Origin: Streptomyces sp. NBC_01298
GTDB taxonomy: Bacteria; Actinomycetota; Actinomycetes; Streptomycetales; Streptomycetaceae
Direction of reading: 5' to 3'
DNA length: 64,000 nucleotides
Assembly: GCF_035978755.1 (NCBI RefSeq)
Contig: NZ_CP108414.1
Location: 5,952,001-6,016,000, forward strand
Shown: in pieces, positions 51,182-59,807 of the stretch
Layout of the letters: each line of letters opens with the position of its first letter
How positions within the stretch are numbered: position 1 is the first letter of the stretch
Made by a program: the position numbers and the translations under genes
Notes under the pieces: model-generated
Told to the model about the DNA's origin: nothing
Database searches by the model: none
The model's input: only the letters and a program-made list of their open reading frames with translations

Positions 51182-51565
51182 GTGACTGATCAAGCTCTCC
51201 GCGAGCCGACCCTGCTGATCCTCACGGCGATCGCCGATGCCCCACGGCACGGATACGCGATCGCCCAGGAGGTCGAGAAGATTTCGGAAGGCCGCACCAA
51301 AATGCGCACCGGAACGCTCTACGGGGCCCTGGAGCGGCTCCTGGAACAAGAACTCATCGCCGTCCACGAGGAAGAGGTGGTCGACGGCCGCAGGCGGCGC
51401 AGCTACGCCCTCGCCCCGCGCGGCCGGGAGATCCTGACCGCCGAGGCGGCCCGGCTCGCGCGCACCGCGCAGGAGGCCACCCGGCGGCTGGGGCTCGGCG
51501 GGTCCGCCGCCTCCCTCGGGACCGCCCTCCGTACGGGACTCGGCCGCACGGCGGTGGGCACGTGA
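51182..51565 (+). CDS. PadR-family transcriptional regulator
   Basis: A 127-residue PadR-s1 regulator: a winged helix (LREPTLLILTAIADAPRHGYAIAQEVEKIS...RTGTLYGALERLLEQELI) with the wing (RRRRSYALAPRGREIL) and a short dimerisation helix. It likely represses its own promoter, which carries a 12-base palindrome, and controls the membrane protein gene that overlaps its end by four bases. Confidence 0.9.
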   Translation: MTDQALREPTLLILTAIADAPRHGYAIAQEVEKISEGRTKMRTGTLYGALERLLEQELIAVHEEEVVDGRRRRSYALAPRGREILTAEAARLARTAQEATRRLGLGGSAASLGTALRTGLGRTAVGT

Positions 51566-52437
51566 GCGCGCTGCTGAGGCTGTATCCCGCCGCCTACCGG
51601 CGGGAGTTCGGTGACGAGATCGCCTACGCGTACCAGGAGGCCACGAGCGGGGCGGGGGTGCCCGCCCGGGTGCGGGAAGGCGCCGACGTGGCCGGACACG
51701 CCCTGCGCATGCGGCTCGGCCTGGGCTCCGCGGGACGCCCCGGCCGGCTCCTGGCGGCGCTGGCGCCGTTCGCCCTGGTCGCCGTCGGGGCCGCCGCGTC
51801 GAGCTGGGCCGGAGTGACGGGCCGTGTCTTCACCATCGCGGGACTGGACGAGATCGGTCCGGGCTTCGCGGGGATGGTCGCGGCCTACCTCGCCATGGTG
51901 TTCGGGGCGTTCCTCGCGCTGGCCGGACGCTGGGCGGCGGGCAGCTGGATCGTGCTGGCGGGCACCGTCGTGGTGTTCGCGCTCGGTGCGGTCCGGATGG
52001 GCATCGCCTCCATCGGGTTCTCGGCGCTCATCGACGGACCGATGCTCGTGCTGGCCCTGGTGGCCGTGGCGTGCCCGCCGGACCTGAGGCCCGCTCCCCG
52101 TGTCCGCACGCGGGCCGGCGTGCTCGCGGTGATGGCGTGGACGCTGGTGCTGACGAGTGCGGTGATGCTGGTCCCGCTGGTGTACCCCTTCACCCAGCTG
52201 CGCTTCGCCGTCACGCTGGCCGCCGGACTGCTGCTGGCCGGACGCCGGGCGTTCGCCGGGCTGCGCACGGCGCCCGCCGTCCTGCTCGCGGGTCTGCCGG
52301 TCCTGTTCTTCGCCCTCCACCCCGGGGCGCTGCTCCCGCTCGCCCTGGCCGGTCTGCTCGTCCTGCTGCTGGTCGCCGCCGTGGTGGTCGGCGTGCGGGG
52401 CCGGCGCGGGGCCCGGGATCCGCTGGTCGGCGGCTGA
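51562..52437 (+). CDS. Multi-spanning membrane protein linked to PadR
   Basis: A 291-residue protein. A cytoplasmic N-terminus (LLRLYPAAYRREFGDEIAYAYQEA, a motif common in membrane partners of PadR regulators) is followed by about seven hydrophobic segments. No transporter motif is evident. It is co-translated with the PadR gene (ATGA-type overlap) and ends at a strong terminator. Probably an envelope-stress or permease-like protein under PadR control. Confidence 0.75.
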   Translation: MSALLRLYPAAYRREFGDEIAYAYQEATSGAGVPARVREGADVAGHALRMRLGLGSAGRPGRLLAALAPFALVAVGAAASSWAGVTGRVFTIAGLDEIGPGFAGMVAAYLAMVFGAFLALAGRWAAGSWIVLAGTVVVFALGAVRMGIASIGFSALIDGPMLVLALVAVACPPDLRPAPRVRTRAGVLAVMAWTLVLTSAVMLVPLVYPFTQLRFAVTLAAGLLLAGRRAFAGLRTAPAVLLAGLPVLFFALHPGALLPLALAGLLVLLLVAAVVVGVRGRRGARDPLVGG

Positions 52438-52442
52438 ACATC

Positions 52443-52495
52443 CCCGAACGCGGCGAAGCCCTCCGGTGATACCGGAGGGCTTCGCCGCGTTCGGG
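52443..52495. terminator. Strong bidirectional terminator
   Basis: A perfect 24-base stem (52443-52466 with 52472-52495) with loop TGATA lies between the convergent membrane-protein and FHA genes. It is the longest perfect hairpin I found in the window. Confidence 0.85.
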
Positions 52496-52513
52496 ATCCG
52501 TGGCCGCGCGAGG

Positions 52514-53644
52514 TCAGCCGCGCCGGACGGTGATCGTGGTCCAGGCACCGACGTGGACCCGGTCCCCGTCGGCGAGCGGAACCGGCACGTACGGCTGGAT
52601 CGACTCCTCGCCGCCGTTGATCGTGGTGCCGTTGGTGGAGTTCTGGTCCACCACGGCCCAGCTGCCGTCAGGCTGCTGGACGAGCACCGCGTGCTGGTGC
52701 GAGACGCCCGGGTCCTCCGGGGGCACCGACAGGTCGATGTCGGGGGACTCGCCCGTGGAGGCGCGGCGCCGGCCGATGGTGATCTGGCCACCGGACAGCG
52801 GGAGGTGCTGCTCGGGGGAGTACGCGGGCAGGTCGAGCCCGGAGGCCTCGGGGCCGCTGCGCTCCATCATCGCGATGAAGTACGAGCGGTCCGGACCGAT
52901 CGTCGCGCTCCAGGACCCGCCCGGCTGCTGGTAGGGCTGCTGCTGGTACTGCGGCTGCGGCGCCTGGTGCTGCTGCTGGTGGTGCTGCGGCGGCTGGTGC
53001 TGCTGCGGCTGCGGCGCCTGGTGCTGCTGCTGGTGGTGCTGCGGCGGCTGGTGCTGCTGCGGCTGGGGCGGCTGGTACTGCCCCGTCCGGGACGGCTGCT
53101 GCTGGTACTGCGGCGGAGCCTGCTGAGCCTGCGGCTGCTGGTGCGGCTGCTGCTGACGCGGCTGCTGCTGGTGCTGCTGCGGGGGCGGCGGCTGCTGCTG
53201 GTACGGGGGCTGCTGGAAGTCCTGGCGCGCCGGAGGCGGCAGCATCCAGTCGTCCTCGCGCTGCAGCGGCTCGGCCGGGCGGTTGACCCGGGAGGGCCGC
53301 GAGCCCTGGTAGTCGAAGTGGTCCTGGGAGTACGCCGGCGGGGCCCCGGGCGCGCCCGGAGACGGGGGCGGCGGCCCAGGCAGGTCCGGGGACAGCGGCG
53401 TGTACGAGGTCGCGGTACGGGTCAGGAAGTTGTACCGGCACTCCTCGCAGAACGGGGCCATGGCCTCGCGCGGGGTCCGGCACTGCGGGCAGAGCTCGGC
53501 CTGTGCGGTCGGCTCGCCGGTGGGAGGGTAGCCGTAGCCGTAGGAGGGCGCCCCGGGGGTGCCCGTAGGGGCAGCCATGCGGTGGCCGCAGACCTCGCAC
53601 CAGTCGTCGGAGGCGGACTGGTGCCCGTTCGGGCAGGTCGGCAT
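52514..53644 (-). CDS. FHA-domain protein with zinc ribbon and Gln/Pro-rich linker
   Basis: A 376-residue protein. Residues 1-30 are a zinc ribbon (PTCPNGH...WCEVCGHRM), and a second Cys pair (LCPQCRT, CEECRYN) follows. Residues 170-250 are Gln/His/Pro-rich low-complexity linker with an exact 18-residue repeat. Residues 280-376 are an FHA domain (ITIGRRRAS...VSHQHAVLV...NSTNGTTING). FHA domains bind phosphothreonine, so this is a likely substrate or partner of the PknG-like kinase encoded upstream in the same direction. ATG at 53644 with GGAGGAA upstream. Confidence 0.85.
   Translation of the reverse strand: MPTCPNGHQSASDDWCEVCGHRMAAPTGTPGAPSYGYGYPPTGEPTAQAELCPQCRTPREAMAPFCEECRYNFLTRTATSYTPLSPDLPGPPPPSPGAPGAPPAYSQDHFDYQGSRPSRVNRPAEPLQREDDWMLPPPARQDFQQPPYQQQPPPPQQHQQQPRQQQPHQQPQAQQAPPQYQQQPSRTGQYQPPQPQQHQPPQHHQQQHQAPQPQQHQPPQHHQQQHQAPQPQYQQQPYQQPGGSWSATIGPDRSYFIAMMERSGPEASGLDLPAYSPEQHLPLSGGQITIGRRRASTGESPDIDLSVPPEDPGVSHQHAVLVQQPDGSWAVVDQNSTNGTTINGGEESIQPYVPVPLADGDRVHVGAWTTITVRRG
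52951..53058 (-). repeat. Exact 54-base tandem duplication in the FHA gene
   Basis: 52951-53004 and 53005-53058 are identical. In frame they encode two copies of an 18-residue Gln/His/Pro unit in the linker. A perfect match at DNA level suggests a recent duplication or ongoing slippage. Confidence 0.85.
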
Positions 53645-53770
53645 CGCGGCGCTTCCTCCTTCTTCCTGCGTCAACGAGGCAGGGTCTTCTTCTGCTGCTT
53701 CTTCTTCGCGTCTGTTCGCATGCGGTCCGCATCTGATCAGAGCGTCACGATCAGAGCGTCAAGCCGTACG

Positions 53771-55096
53771 TCAAGATTTTCGCACTCGAACGGTTTGAGT
53801 GGAACGCGTTTCTAGTGTCATCTCGTCCGCGTCGGCGACCTTTGCCTTCAGTCGCACAGTACCCGCCGCCGCGTCGACGACATCCACCACCTTGGCCAGC
53901 AGCTTGGCGGTGTCGGCATTGCCCGAGGAGCTCGCCAGCTGCACGGCCCGGCCGAGCTTGGCCGTGGCACCGCCGACGTCCCCCAGTTTGCGGGCCTCCA
54001 GGCCCTGCTGGATGGCCTGTGCGAGCTCGGCCTGTCCGGTGTAGTGGGCCACCTGGGGGTTGATCGCGGTGGACGCGGCGAGATCGTCCGTCCAGACGGC
54101 GCGGACCAGGCCCTGGGCGAGTACGGCCGGCTGCTCGCCGGGGGCACCCGGCATGACCAGGGCGGCGCGGGCGGCCAGCATCTCCTGGCCGACGGCCGCG
54201 CCCGGGACCCGTACGCACACGTGGTACTCGCGGGACTCGTCGCCCCAGGAACCCGTCGGGTAGTCCCCGGCGCGCGGGGAGGCCTCCGTACGGCGGCCGG
54301 TCAGGTCCTGCACGGCGGGAGCGACCTGCTTGACGTACAGGACCTCCGCGCCCACCGGCGTCCACAGGCGCAGTGAGACGTCCGCCACTTCCTTGCCCAT
54401 GACGTTCTCCATCATCTGCGTGAAGTCGGCCGTCAAGCGGGCCGGGTCGGCCACGATGTCGGCCGTGCCGAGCAGCGCGCTCGCGATGCCGGTGACCTCC
54501 TTGACCTCCCAGTCGGTCCCCACGCCGCGGGCGTCACACGTGAAACGGCCCGCGCAGGCGTCGAGCGTGGCGCGGAGCACGGCCGGGTCCTCGTGCTCGT
54601 TGCGGCCGTCGGTGAGCAGGATCCCGTGCCGGATCGCGGCGGTGGACCCGCGGAGCAGGCCGTCGGCGAGGCGCAGCCAGGTGCCGATGGCGGTGCCGCC
54701 GCCGGAGGAGAGGCCGCGCAGGGCCTCCTTGGCCTGGGCACGGGTGGTCGCGTCGGCGATGGCGAGGTGGCCCCGGCGGGGGAACACCTCCTTGGCCACG
54801 TGGGTGCCGGCGATCACGGCGAAGGCCGTGCCGTCGCGGAGGGTGTCGACGGCGGCGGCCGTCGCCTCGCGGGCGCCGCGCATCTTGTCGGGCGGGTACT
54901 CCATGGAGCCGGAGCAGTCGACCATGATCACCACGGCGGCGCCGCCCGGGGCGACGGCCGTCCGGGTGGCCGTGGCTCCGCCGGTCGAGGTGACCGTGAC
55001 GATGGCGTGGACGTCGCGGGAGCCCTCGGCGAGGAACTCGTTCTGGTACACCTCCACGCTGAAGCGCGGGGCGCTCGGCTTGGCGAAGTTCGCCAC
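53771..55096 (-). CDS. von Willebrand factor A-domain protein
   Basis: A 441-residue protein. The vWA domain has the metal-ion site VVIMVDCSGSM (MIDAS, near 80), later T and D residues (GTAIGTW, LLTDGRNEHE). An all-beta flanking region and a C-terminal helical tail follow. It belongs to a signalling operon with PP2C, FHA and PknG-like proteins. Such vWA proteins often act as scaffolds or ligand-binding parts. GTG at 55096, with GGAGGAG upstream. Confidence 0.8.
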   Translation of the reverse strand: MANFAKPSAPRFSVEVYQNEFLAEGSRDVHAIVTVTSTGGATATRTAVAPGGAAVVIMVDCSGSMEYPPDKMRGAREATAAAVDTLRDGTAFAVIAGTHVAKEVFPRRGHLAIADATTRAQAKEALRGLSSGGGTAIGTWLRLADGLLRGSTAAIRHGILLTDGRNEHEDPAVLRATLDACAGRFTCDARGVGTDWEVKEVTGIASALLGTADIVADPARLTADFTQMMENVMGKEVADVSLRLWTPVGAEVLYVKQVAPAVQDLTGRRTEASPRAGDYPTGSWGDESREYHVCVRVPGAAVGQEMLAARAALVMPGAPGEQPAVLAQGLVRAVWTDDLAASTAINPQVAHYTGQAELAQAIQQGLEARKLGDVGGATAKLGRAVQLASSSGNADTAKLLAKVVDVVDAAAGTVRLKAKVADADEMTLETRSTQTVRVRKS

Positions 55097-55139
55097 TGGT
55101 CGCTCCTCCTCGGGGACGGGTACGGGGGTGGTACGGGGG

Positions 55140-57062
55140 TCAGGCCCGGGACTGCGGGGCGGCCGGGCCCGCGGCGCCCGCAGCGCCCGCGGGCGGGGTC
55201 TGCGGGTCCGGCGGGGTCGCCGCGAAGGGGACGATCGCCACGGTGACGTTGTCGTGCCCGCCGCCGTCGAGGGCGTGGCCCACCAGGACCTGCGCACTGT
55301 GCAGGGGCCGGACGGCGGCGTCGTGCGGGAGCACCTGCGCCATGTCGCGCGCGGACTCGGCGTAGTTCCACAGCCCGTCGGTGCAGACCACGACCACGCC
55401 GTCGTGGTCGGGCTTGAAGGTGGCGGTGTGCGGCTCCAGGTCGTAGGCGTCGGCCCCGAGCCAGCCGGTGATGGCGTGCGCGCGGACGTCGGCGTAGGCC
55501 TCGGCCTCGCCCATCAGGCCCGCCGCGACCATCTGGGCGGCCCAGGAGTCGTCCTCGGTGAGCCGGCGGGGCAGGGCGGCGCGGTCATCGGGGACCCAGT
55601 AGGCACGGCTGTCGCCGACCCAGCCGATGGTCAGCAGGCCGCGGCTGACCACGGCGCCGACCAAGGTGCAGGCGGGCGCGTTCTGGGCGCCGGGCACCTC
55701 GGGGGCCAGCGCGTTCACGGCGGTGGCGGCGGCCAGGATCGCCTCGTGCATGGCCTCCTGGGGGTGGGTGCCGCGGGGGAGGGCCTCGAGCAGCGCCTCG
55801 TTGGCGGCTCCGGCGGCCGCGGCGGAGGCCTCGTCGGGGCGGCTGGCGGAGGAGACGCCGTCGCAGACGATGGCCACGGTCGCGGCGGAGCCGTCGGGCA
55901 GCGCGGTGGCCGCCACGGCGAAGGAGTCCTCGTTGCGGTGGTGGCGCAGCCCGCGGTCGCTGACGGCGGCGACGCTTCCGAGCTCCTCCTCGAGGTGGTC
56001 CCGCTCCCGGGGCTGCGCGTGCCCGCAGTGCTCGCAGTACCCGTCGGTGTCCACCCGCCCGGCGCGGCAGGCCACACAGGTCTTCCCCCCGGAGTCCCCC
56101 TGCGGGGCGGGGGCCTGACCGGCGTGGGGGGCTTCGCCCCCGGTGGCGTGGCCCTGCTGGACCGGGTCGCCGTACGGGACTTCGCCGCCGGGGTGCTGCC
56201 CCTGCGGGGCGGTGGCGCCGTACGGGGGCTCGCCCGCGTGCTGCCCCTGCTGAGCGGGACTGCCGTACGGGGGCGTGCCCTCGGGGTGCTGCTCCTGGGG
56301 GGCCGAGCCGTACGGGGCTTCGCCGCCGGAGGCGTACCCCGGCGAGGAGGGGCCGCCGTACGGGGCTCCGTGCCCCGGGCCCGTGCCCTGCCGGTCGGGG
56401 TCGTGCCCGCCGGCCGGGTCGCCGTACCGGGCTTCGCCGCCGGGGTGCGGGCCCTGCGGGGCGGGGAGGTCGTAGGAGGTGGCGTGCTCTCCCGGGCCCG
56501 GGGTGCCGTACGCGTCGGAGCCGTCGTACACGGCCGCACCGGAGCTGTCGTACGCGGCCGCGCCCGCGCCGTGGGACGTGCTGTCGGCCGGGTGCCGGCC
56601 CTGAGCGGACGCGGCGTACGGGCCCTCGGGGACCTGGGGCGCGCCGTGGCCGGGGTCGGACCAGCCCTCGGGGCCCGACACCAGGGTGGGGGCGGCGGTG
56701 GAGACGCTGCCCCAGCCGGGCGCGGCCTCGCCCGCGTACCCGGGGGCAGCCGGTTCGGCGTGGCCGCCGGAGTGCCGGGAGGCGAAGTCCTCGCCGGGCG
56801 CGGGGAGTCCGCGGGCGGCCGGGATCCCACCCGCCGGGGAGCCCAGCGGGGAGCCCGGCGGGGCCGCGGGCGGGGCCGGCGGGGCCGCCGGAGCGGAACC
56901 CGCCGGAGAGGCCGGGGCCGCGTGGGCCGGTGCCCGTTCCGGGGCTCCGGCCTCCGCGGCGGCGGTGGTCGTCAGGGCGTAGCCGCAGAGGCCGCAGAAG
57001 CGGTCACCCTCCTCCAGCGGTTCCGCGCAGCTGGGGCAGCCCGACAGCCGATGCATCGACAT
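55140..57062 (-). CDS. PP2C-type protein phosphatase with zinc ribbons and Gly/Pro/Gln repeats
   Basis: A 640-residue protein. The N-terminus has a zinc ribbon (CPSCAEPL...CGLCGYAL), then about 270 residues of low-complexity Pro/Gly/Gln/Tyr repeats (units like APYG, QGQHPGGE), then a second ribbon (CVACRAGR...CEHCGH). The catalytic PP2C domain is near 370-620: RNEDSFAVA, VCDGVSSASRPDEAS, GWVGDSRAYW, VVCTDGLWNYAE. It would dephosphorylate Ser/Thr on targets of the PknG-like kinase encoded directly upstream. ATG at 57062, just behind the kinase stop. Confidence 0.85.
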   Translation of the reverse strand: MSMHRLSGCPSCAEPLEEGDRFCGLCGYALTTTAAAEAGAPERAPAHAAPASPAGSAPAAPPAPPAAPPGSPLGSPAGGIPAARGLPAPGEDFASRHSGGHAEPAAPGYAGEAAPGWGSVSTAAPTLVSGPEGWSDPGHGAPQVPEGPYAASAQGRHPADSTSHGAGAAAYDSSGAAVYDGSDAYGTPGPGEHATSYDLPAPQGPHPGGEARYGDPAGGHDPDRQGTGPGHGAPYGGPSSPGYASGGEAPYGSAPQEQHPEGTPPYGSPAQQGQHAGEPPYGATAPQGQHPGGEVPYGDPVQQGHATGGEAPHAGQAPAPQGDSGGKTCVACRAGRVDTDGYCEHCGHAQPRERDHLEEELGSVAAVSDRGLRHHRNEDSFAVAATALPDGSAATVAIVCDGVSSASRPDEASAAAAGAANEALLEALPRGTHPQEAMHEAILAAATAVNALAPEVPGAQNAPACTLVGAVVSRGLLTIGWVGDSRAYWVPDDRAALPRRLTEDDSWAAQMVAAGLMGEAEAYADVRAHAITGWLGADAYDLEPHTATFKPDHDGVVVVCTDGLWNYAESARDMAQVLPHDAAVRPLHSAQVLVGHALDGGGHDNVTVAIVPFAATPPDPQTPPAGAAGAAGPAAPQSRA

Positions 57063-57065
57063 CAA

Positions 57066-59807
57066 TCACACCCACGTCCGGGGACGGAAACGGTTTGCCC
57101 GCTCCACCAGTTCGATCCTCTCCTCGCCCCGCTGCGCCAGCCGTGCCAGCACGCGGAACGAGCGCTCCAGGCCGAAGCGCAGTCCCCGCTCGTCCAGTTG
57201 GCAGCCGAGCAGCGAGGTACGGCCGGGGTCGCAACCCCGGCTGCCCGACAGTACCCAGTCCAGCGCCGAGCCCAGAACTTCCGCCCTGAGCCGCTCGTGG
57301 CGCACCGAGTCCAGGCCGAACCGCCCCAGGGCCTCCACCTGCGCCGCGGCCGCCGTCAGATCGGCCAGCAGGGCTTCCTGGGGCGACCGGTCGCGCAGGC
57401 GTGCCCGTACGGCGGCCACCCGCGCGGCGGTGTGGTGGATCGACACCTCCGGTACGGATTCCAGCGTGCGCACGGCTCCGTCCCGGTCCCCGGTGGCCAG
57501 CTGCACCCGGGCCAGCCCGAACGCCGCGGCGACGAAGCCGGGGTCCGTGGCCCACACCAGCCGGTAGTACTCGGCGGCGTTGTCCAACTGCCCCAGCACC
57601 TCCGCGCACAGCCCCAGCGCCAGCTTCGGCGCCGGCTCGCCCGGGAAGGCGTCGTAGATGGCGTCGAAGGACAGGGCCGCCGTCTCGTCCTCCCCGACGG
57701 CCAGGGAGGCGATGCCCCGGGCCCACACCACGCGCCAGTCGTCGGGGTGCCGCGCCTCCAGCCGGGTCAGCGCGTCGGCGACGAGCGGCGCGTCGGCGCC
57801 GCCCAGTTCGAGCCGGGCCCGCAGCTCCCGCAGCCGCAGCTCCGCGGATTCGGCCGGCGCCGAGCCCAGCGCGGCCAGCAGGTCGGCCGGCGCGGAGGCC
57901 AGCAGGCCCGCCAGGAAGCCGGCGTTGGGGTCGGCGGCGTCGACCAGCGGCACGGGCAGCGCCAGCGCGGCCTCGCGGGTGTCCAGCGTGGACAGCTCCG
58001 GCCGCCGCGGGGCGGTGATCCCGACGGGAGGCAGCGGCTCGGCCGGCGGTGCCTGGCGCGGGGCCGGTACGCCCGGTCCGGTGGCCCGGTGCGTCGCGGT
58101 GGTGACCAGGCCGGTCGTGCCGTACCCCGTGATGGGCGCCGCTGCCGGAGCGGTCGGCGCCCCCGCGGGCAGGGCGGCGGTGGGAGCCGGAGCCCGCGCG
58201 GGCTCCGGGACGGCGGCCGGAGCCGGGACCCGGCCCGCCCGCCACCGCTTCACGGGCCGCTCGCCCAGCCGGGACACGTGCCCGCCGGTCCTGTCGTCGG
58301 TGAACAGCCGGTCGTCCGGTACCCGCAGTTCGGGCCCGAAGAGGGTGGAGACCTGCGGCCGCGGGCGGCCCGTCTGGAGCGCGACGACCTCGCGCAGCAC
58401 CCCCGTCAGCTGGTCCGCCATCTCCTGCGCGGACGCGAACCGCCGTCCCGGATCCGGGTCGGTGGCCCGTACCAGCAGCCGGTAGAAGGACTCGTACCGC
58501 CCGAACACCTCGATGTGCCGCGGGTCCGGCAGGGAGTCCACGAACACGTTCGTGTAGCCCTGGAAGTCGAAGGTCAGCACGGCCAGCGTGCGCGCCACCG
58601 TGTACAGGTCGGAGGCGACCGACGGGCCGAGCTCCGCCACCTCCGGCGCCTGGTAGCCCACGGTGCCGTAGATGGCCGACTCCTCGTCGTCCATCCGCCG
58701 GACCGCGCCCATGTCGATCAGCTTCAGCTGGTCGGCCTGCTGGATGGCGTTGTCGACCTTGAAGTCGCAGTACAGGAGGTTCCTGGAGTGCAGGTGGCCG
58801 AGCGCCTCCAGCGCCTCGATGCCGTAGGCGCACGCCTGCTCCACCGGCAGCGGATCGCGGCGGCCGTCGGGCCTGCGCCGCTCGTTGGCGATCTCCTTGA
58901 GCGATTTGCCGCCGACGTACTCCATGACGATGTACCCGTCCAGCGAACCGGTCCGCTGGTCCAGGTGCTCCACGAAGTTGTAGATCCGCACGATGTTGGA
59001 GTGCTCGATCTCCGCGAGGAAGCGCCGCTCCGAGATCGCGGCCTCCATCGCGTCCTGGTCCCCGGTGTCCAGCAGGCCCTTGAGCACCACCCACCGGTCC
59101 GACACGGCCCGGTCCACCGCGAGGTAGACCCAGCCCAGCCCGCCGTGCGCGAGGCAGCCCGCGACCTCGTACTGGCCGTGGACGAGGTCGCCCGAGCGCA
59201 GCTTGGGCACGAAGGAGTACGGGTGACCGCACTTGGTACAGAAACCTTCCGTCCGCCCCGGCCGCTCGCCGCGGGCGCGCCCTACGGGAGCCCCGCAGTC
59301 TGAGCGTGAGCAGAACCTCTTGCGCTCCGGGACCTCCGGGTTCTCCAGCACCGCCTCCGAAGGATCCGGACGGGGCACCTCCGGGACGTTGACCAGCCCG
59401 GCGCCCAGCCGGCCGCGGCCCGAAGCCGAGGCCGCCGAGCCCGAACTGCGCACCGACACCGACCGGGTGGACGCGGCTCCCGAGAGGGCGCGCGAGAGCC
59501 GGCCGGACACGGAGCGCCGAGACGAGGACGAACGCGACGAACGCGCGGAACGCGAAGCCCGCGAGGAGGAAGAGGAGGAGGACCGGCCGGACCCGTGCGA
59601 GCCCTGGGATCCGTGCGACCCCTGCGAGTCACCGTGGCGGGCCGCGCTCGTCATCGCCGTCGGCACCGACACCAGCTCCTCGGCGCCCGCGGCGACGGCG
59701 CCGGCCGGCGCCAGCCCGCAGGTGTCGCAGTAGAGCTCGCCGCCGCCCATGTCCTCGTACGTCCCCGGGCAGCCGGGGCGCATGCACACCGTTCCGATCA
59801 GACTCAC
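57066..59807 (-). CDS. pknG: PknG-type Ser/Thr protein kinase with TPR region
   Basis: A 913-residue kinase with PknG architecture. The N-terminus has a zinc ribbon (CMRPGCPGTYED...YCDTCG), a Ser/Arg-rich stretch and a second Cys cluster (FCSRSDCGAPVG...FCTKCGHPY), rubredoxin-like in position. The kinase domain (about 335-620) has CLAHGGLGWVYLAVD, VVLKGL, YCDFKVDN replacing HRDxKxxN (as in PknG), and LIDMGAVRR. The C-terminal 250 residues are TPR-like helices. In mycobacteria PknG phosphorylates the FHA protein GarA to control glutamate metabolism. GTG at 59807. Confidence 0.85.
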   Translation of the reverse strand: MSLIGTVCMRPGCPGTYEDMGGGELYCDTCGLAPAGAVAAGAEELVSVPTAMTSAARHGDSQGSHGSQGSHGSGRSSSSSSSRASRSARSSRSSSSRRSVSGRLSRALSGAASTRSVSVRSSGSAASASGRGRLGAGLVNVPEVPRPDPSEAVLENPEVPERKRFCSRSDCGAPVGRARGERPGRTEGFCTKCGHPYSFVPKLRSGDLVHGQYEVAGCLAHGGLGWVYLAVDRAVSDRWVVLKGLLDTGDQDAMEAAISERRFLAEIEHSNIVRIYNFVEHLDQRTGSLDGYIVMEYVGGKSLKEIANERRRPDGRRDPLPVEQACAYGIEALEALGHLHSRNLLYCDFKVDNAIQQADQLKLIDMGAVRRMDDEESAIYGTVGYQAPEVAELGPSVASDLYTVARTLAVLTFDFQGYTNVFVDSLPDPRHIEVFGRYESFYRLLVRATDPDPGRRFASAQEMADQLTGVLREVVALQTGRPRPQVSTLFGPELRVPDDRLFTDDRTGGHVSRLGERPVKRWRAGRVPAPAAVPEPARAPAPTAALPAGAPTAPAAAPITGYGTTGLVTTATHRATGPGVPAPRQAPPAEPLPPVGITAPRRPELSTLDTREAALALPVPLVDAADPNAGFLAGLLASAPADLLAALGSAPAESAELRLRELRARLELGGADAPLVADALTRLEARHPDDWRVVWARGIASLAVGEDETAALSFDAIYDAFPGEPAPKLALGLCAEVLGQLDNAAEYYRLVWATDPGFVAAAFGLARVQLATGDRDGAVRTLESVPEVSIHHTAARVAAVRARLRDRSPQEALLADLTAAAAQVEALGRFGLDSVRHERLRAEVLGSALDWVLSGSRGCDPGRTSLLGCQLDERGLRFGLERSFRVLARLAQRGEERIELVERANRFRPRTWV

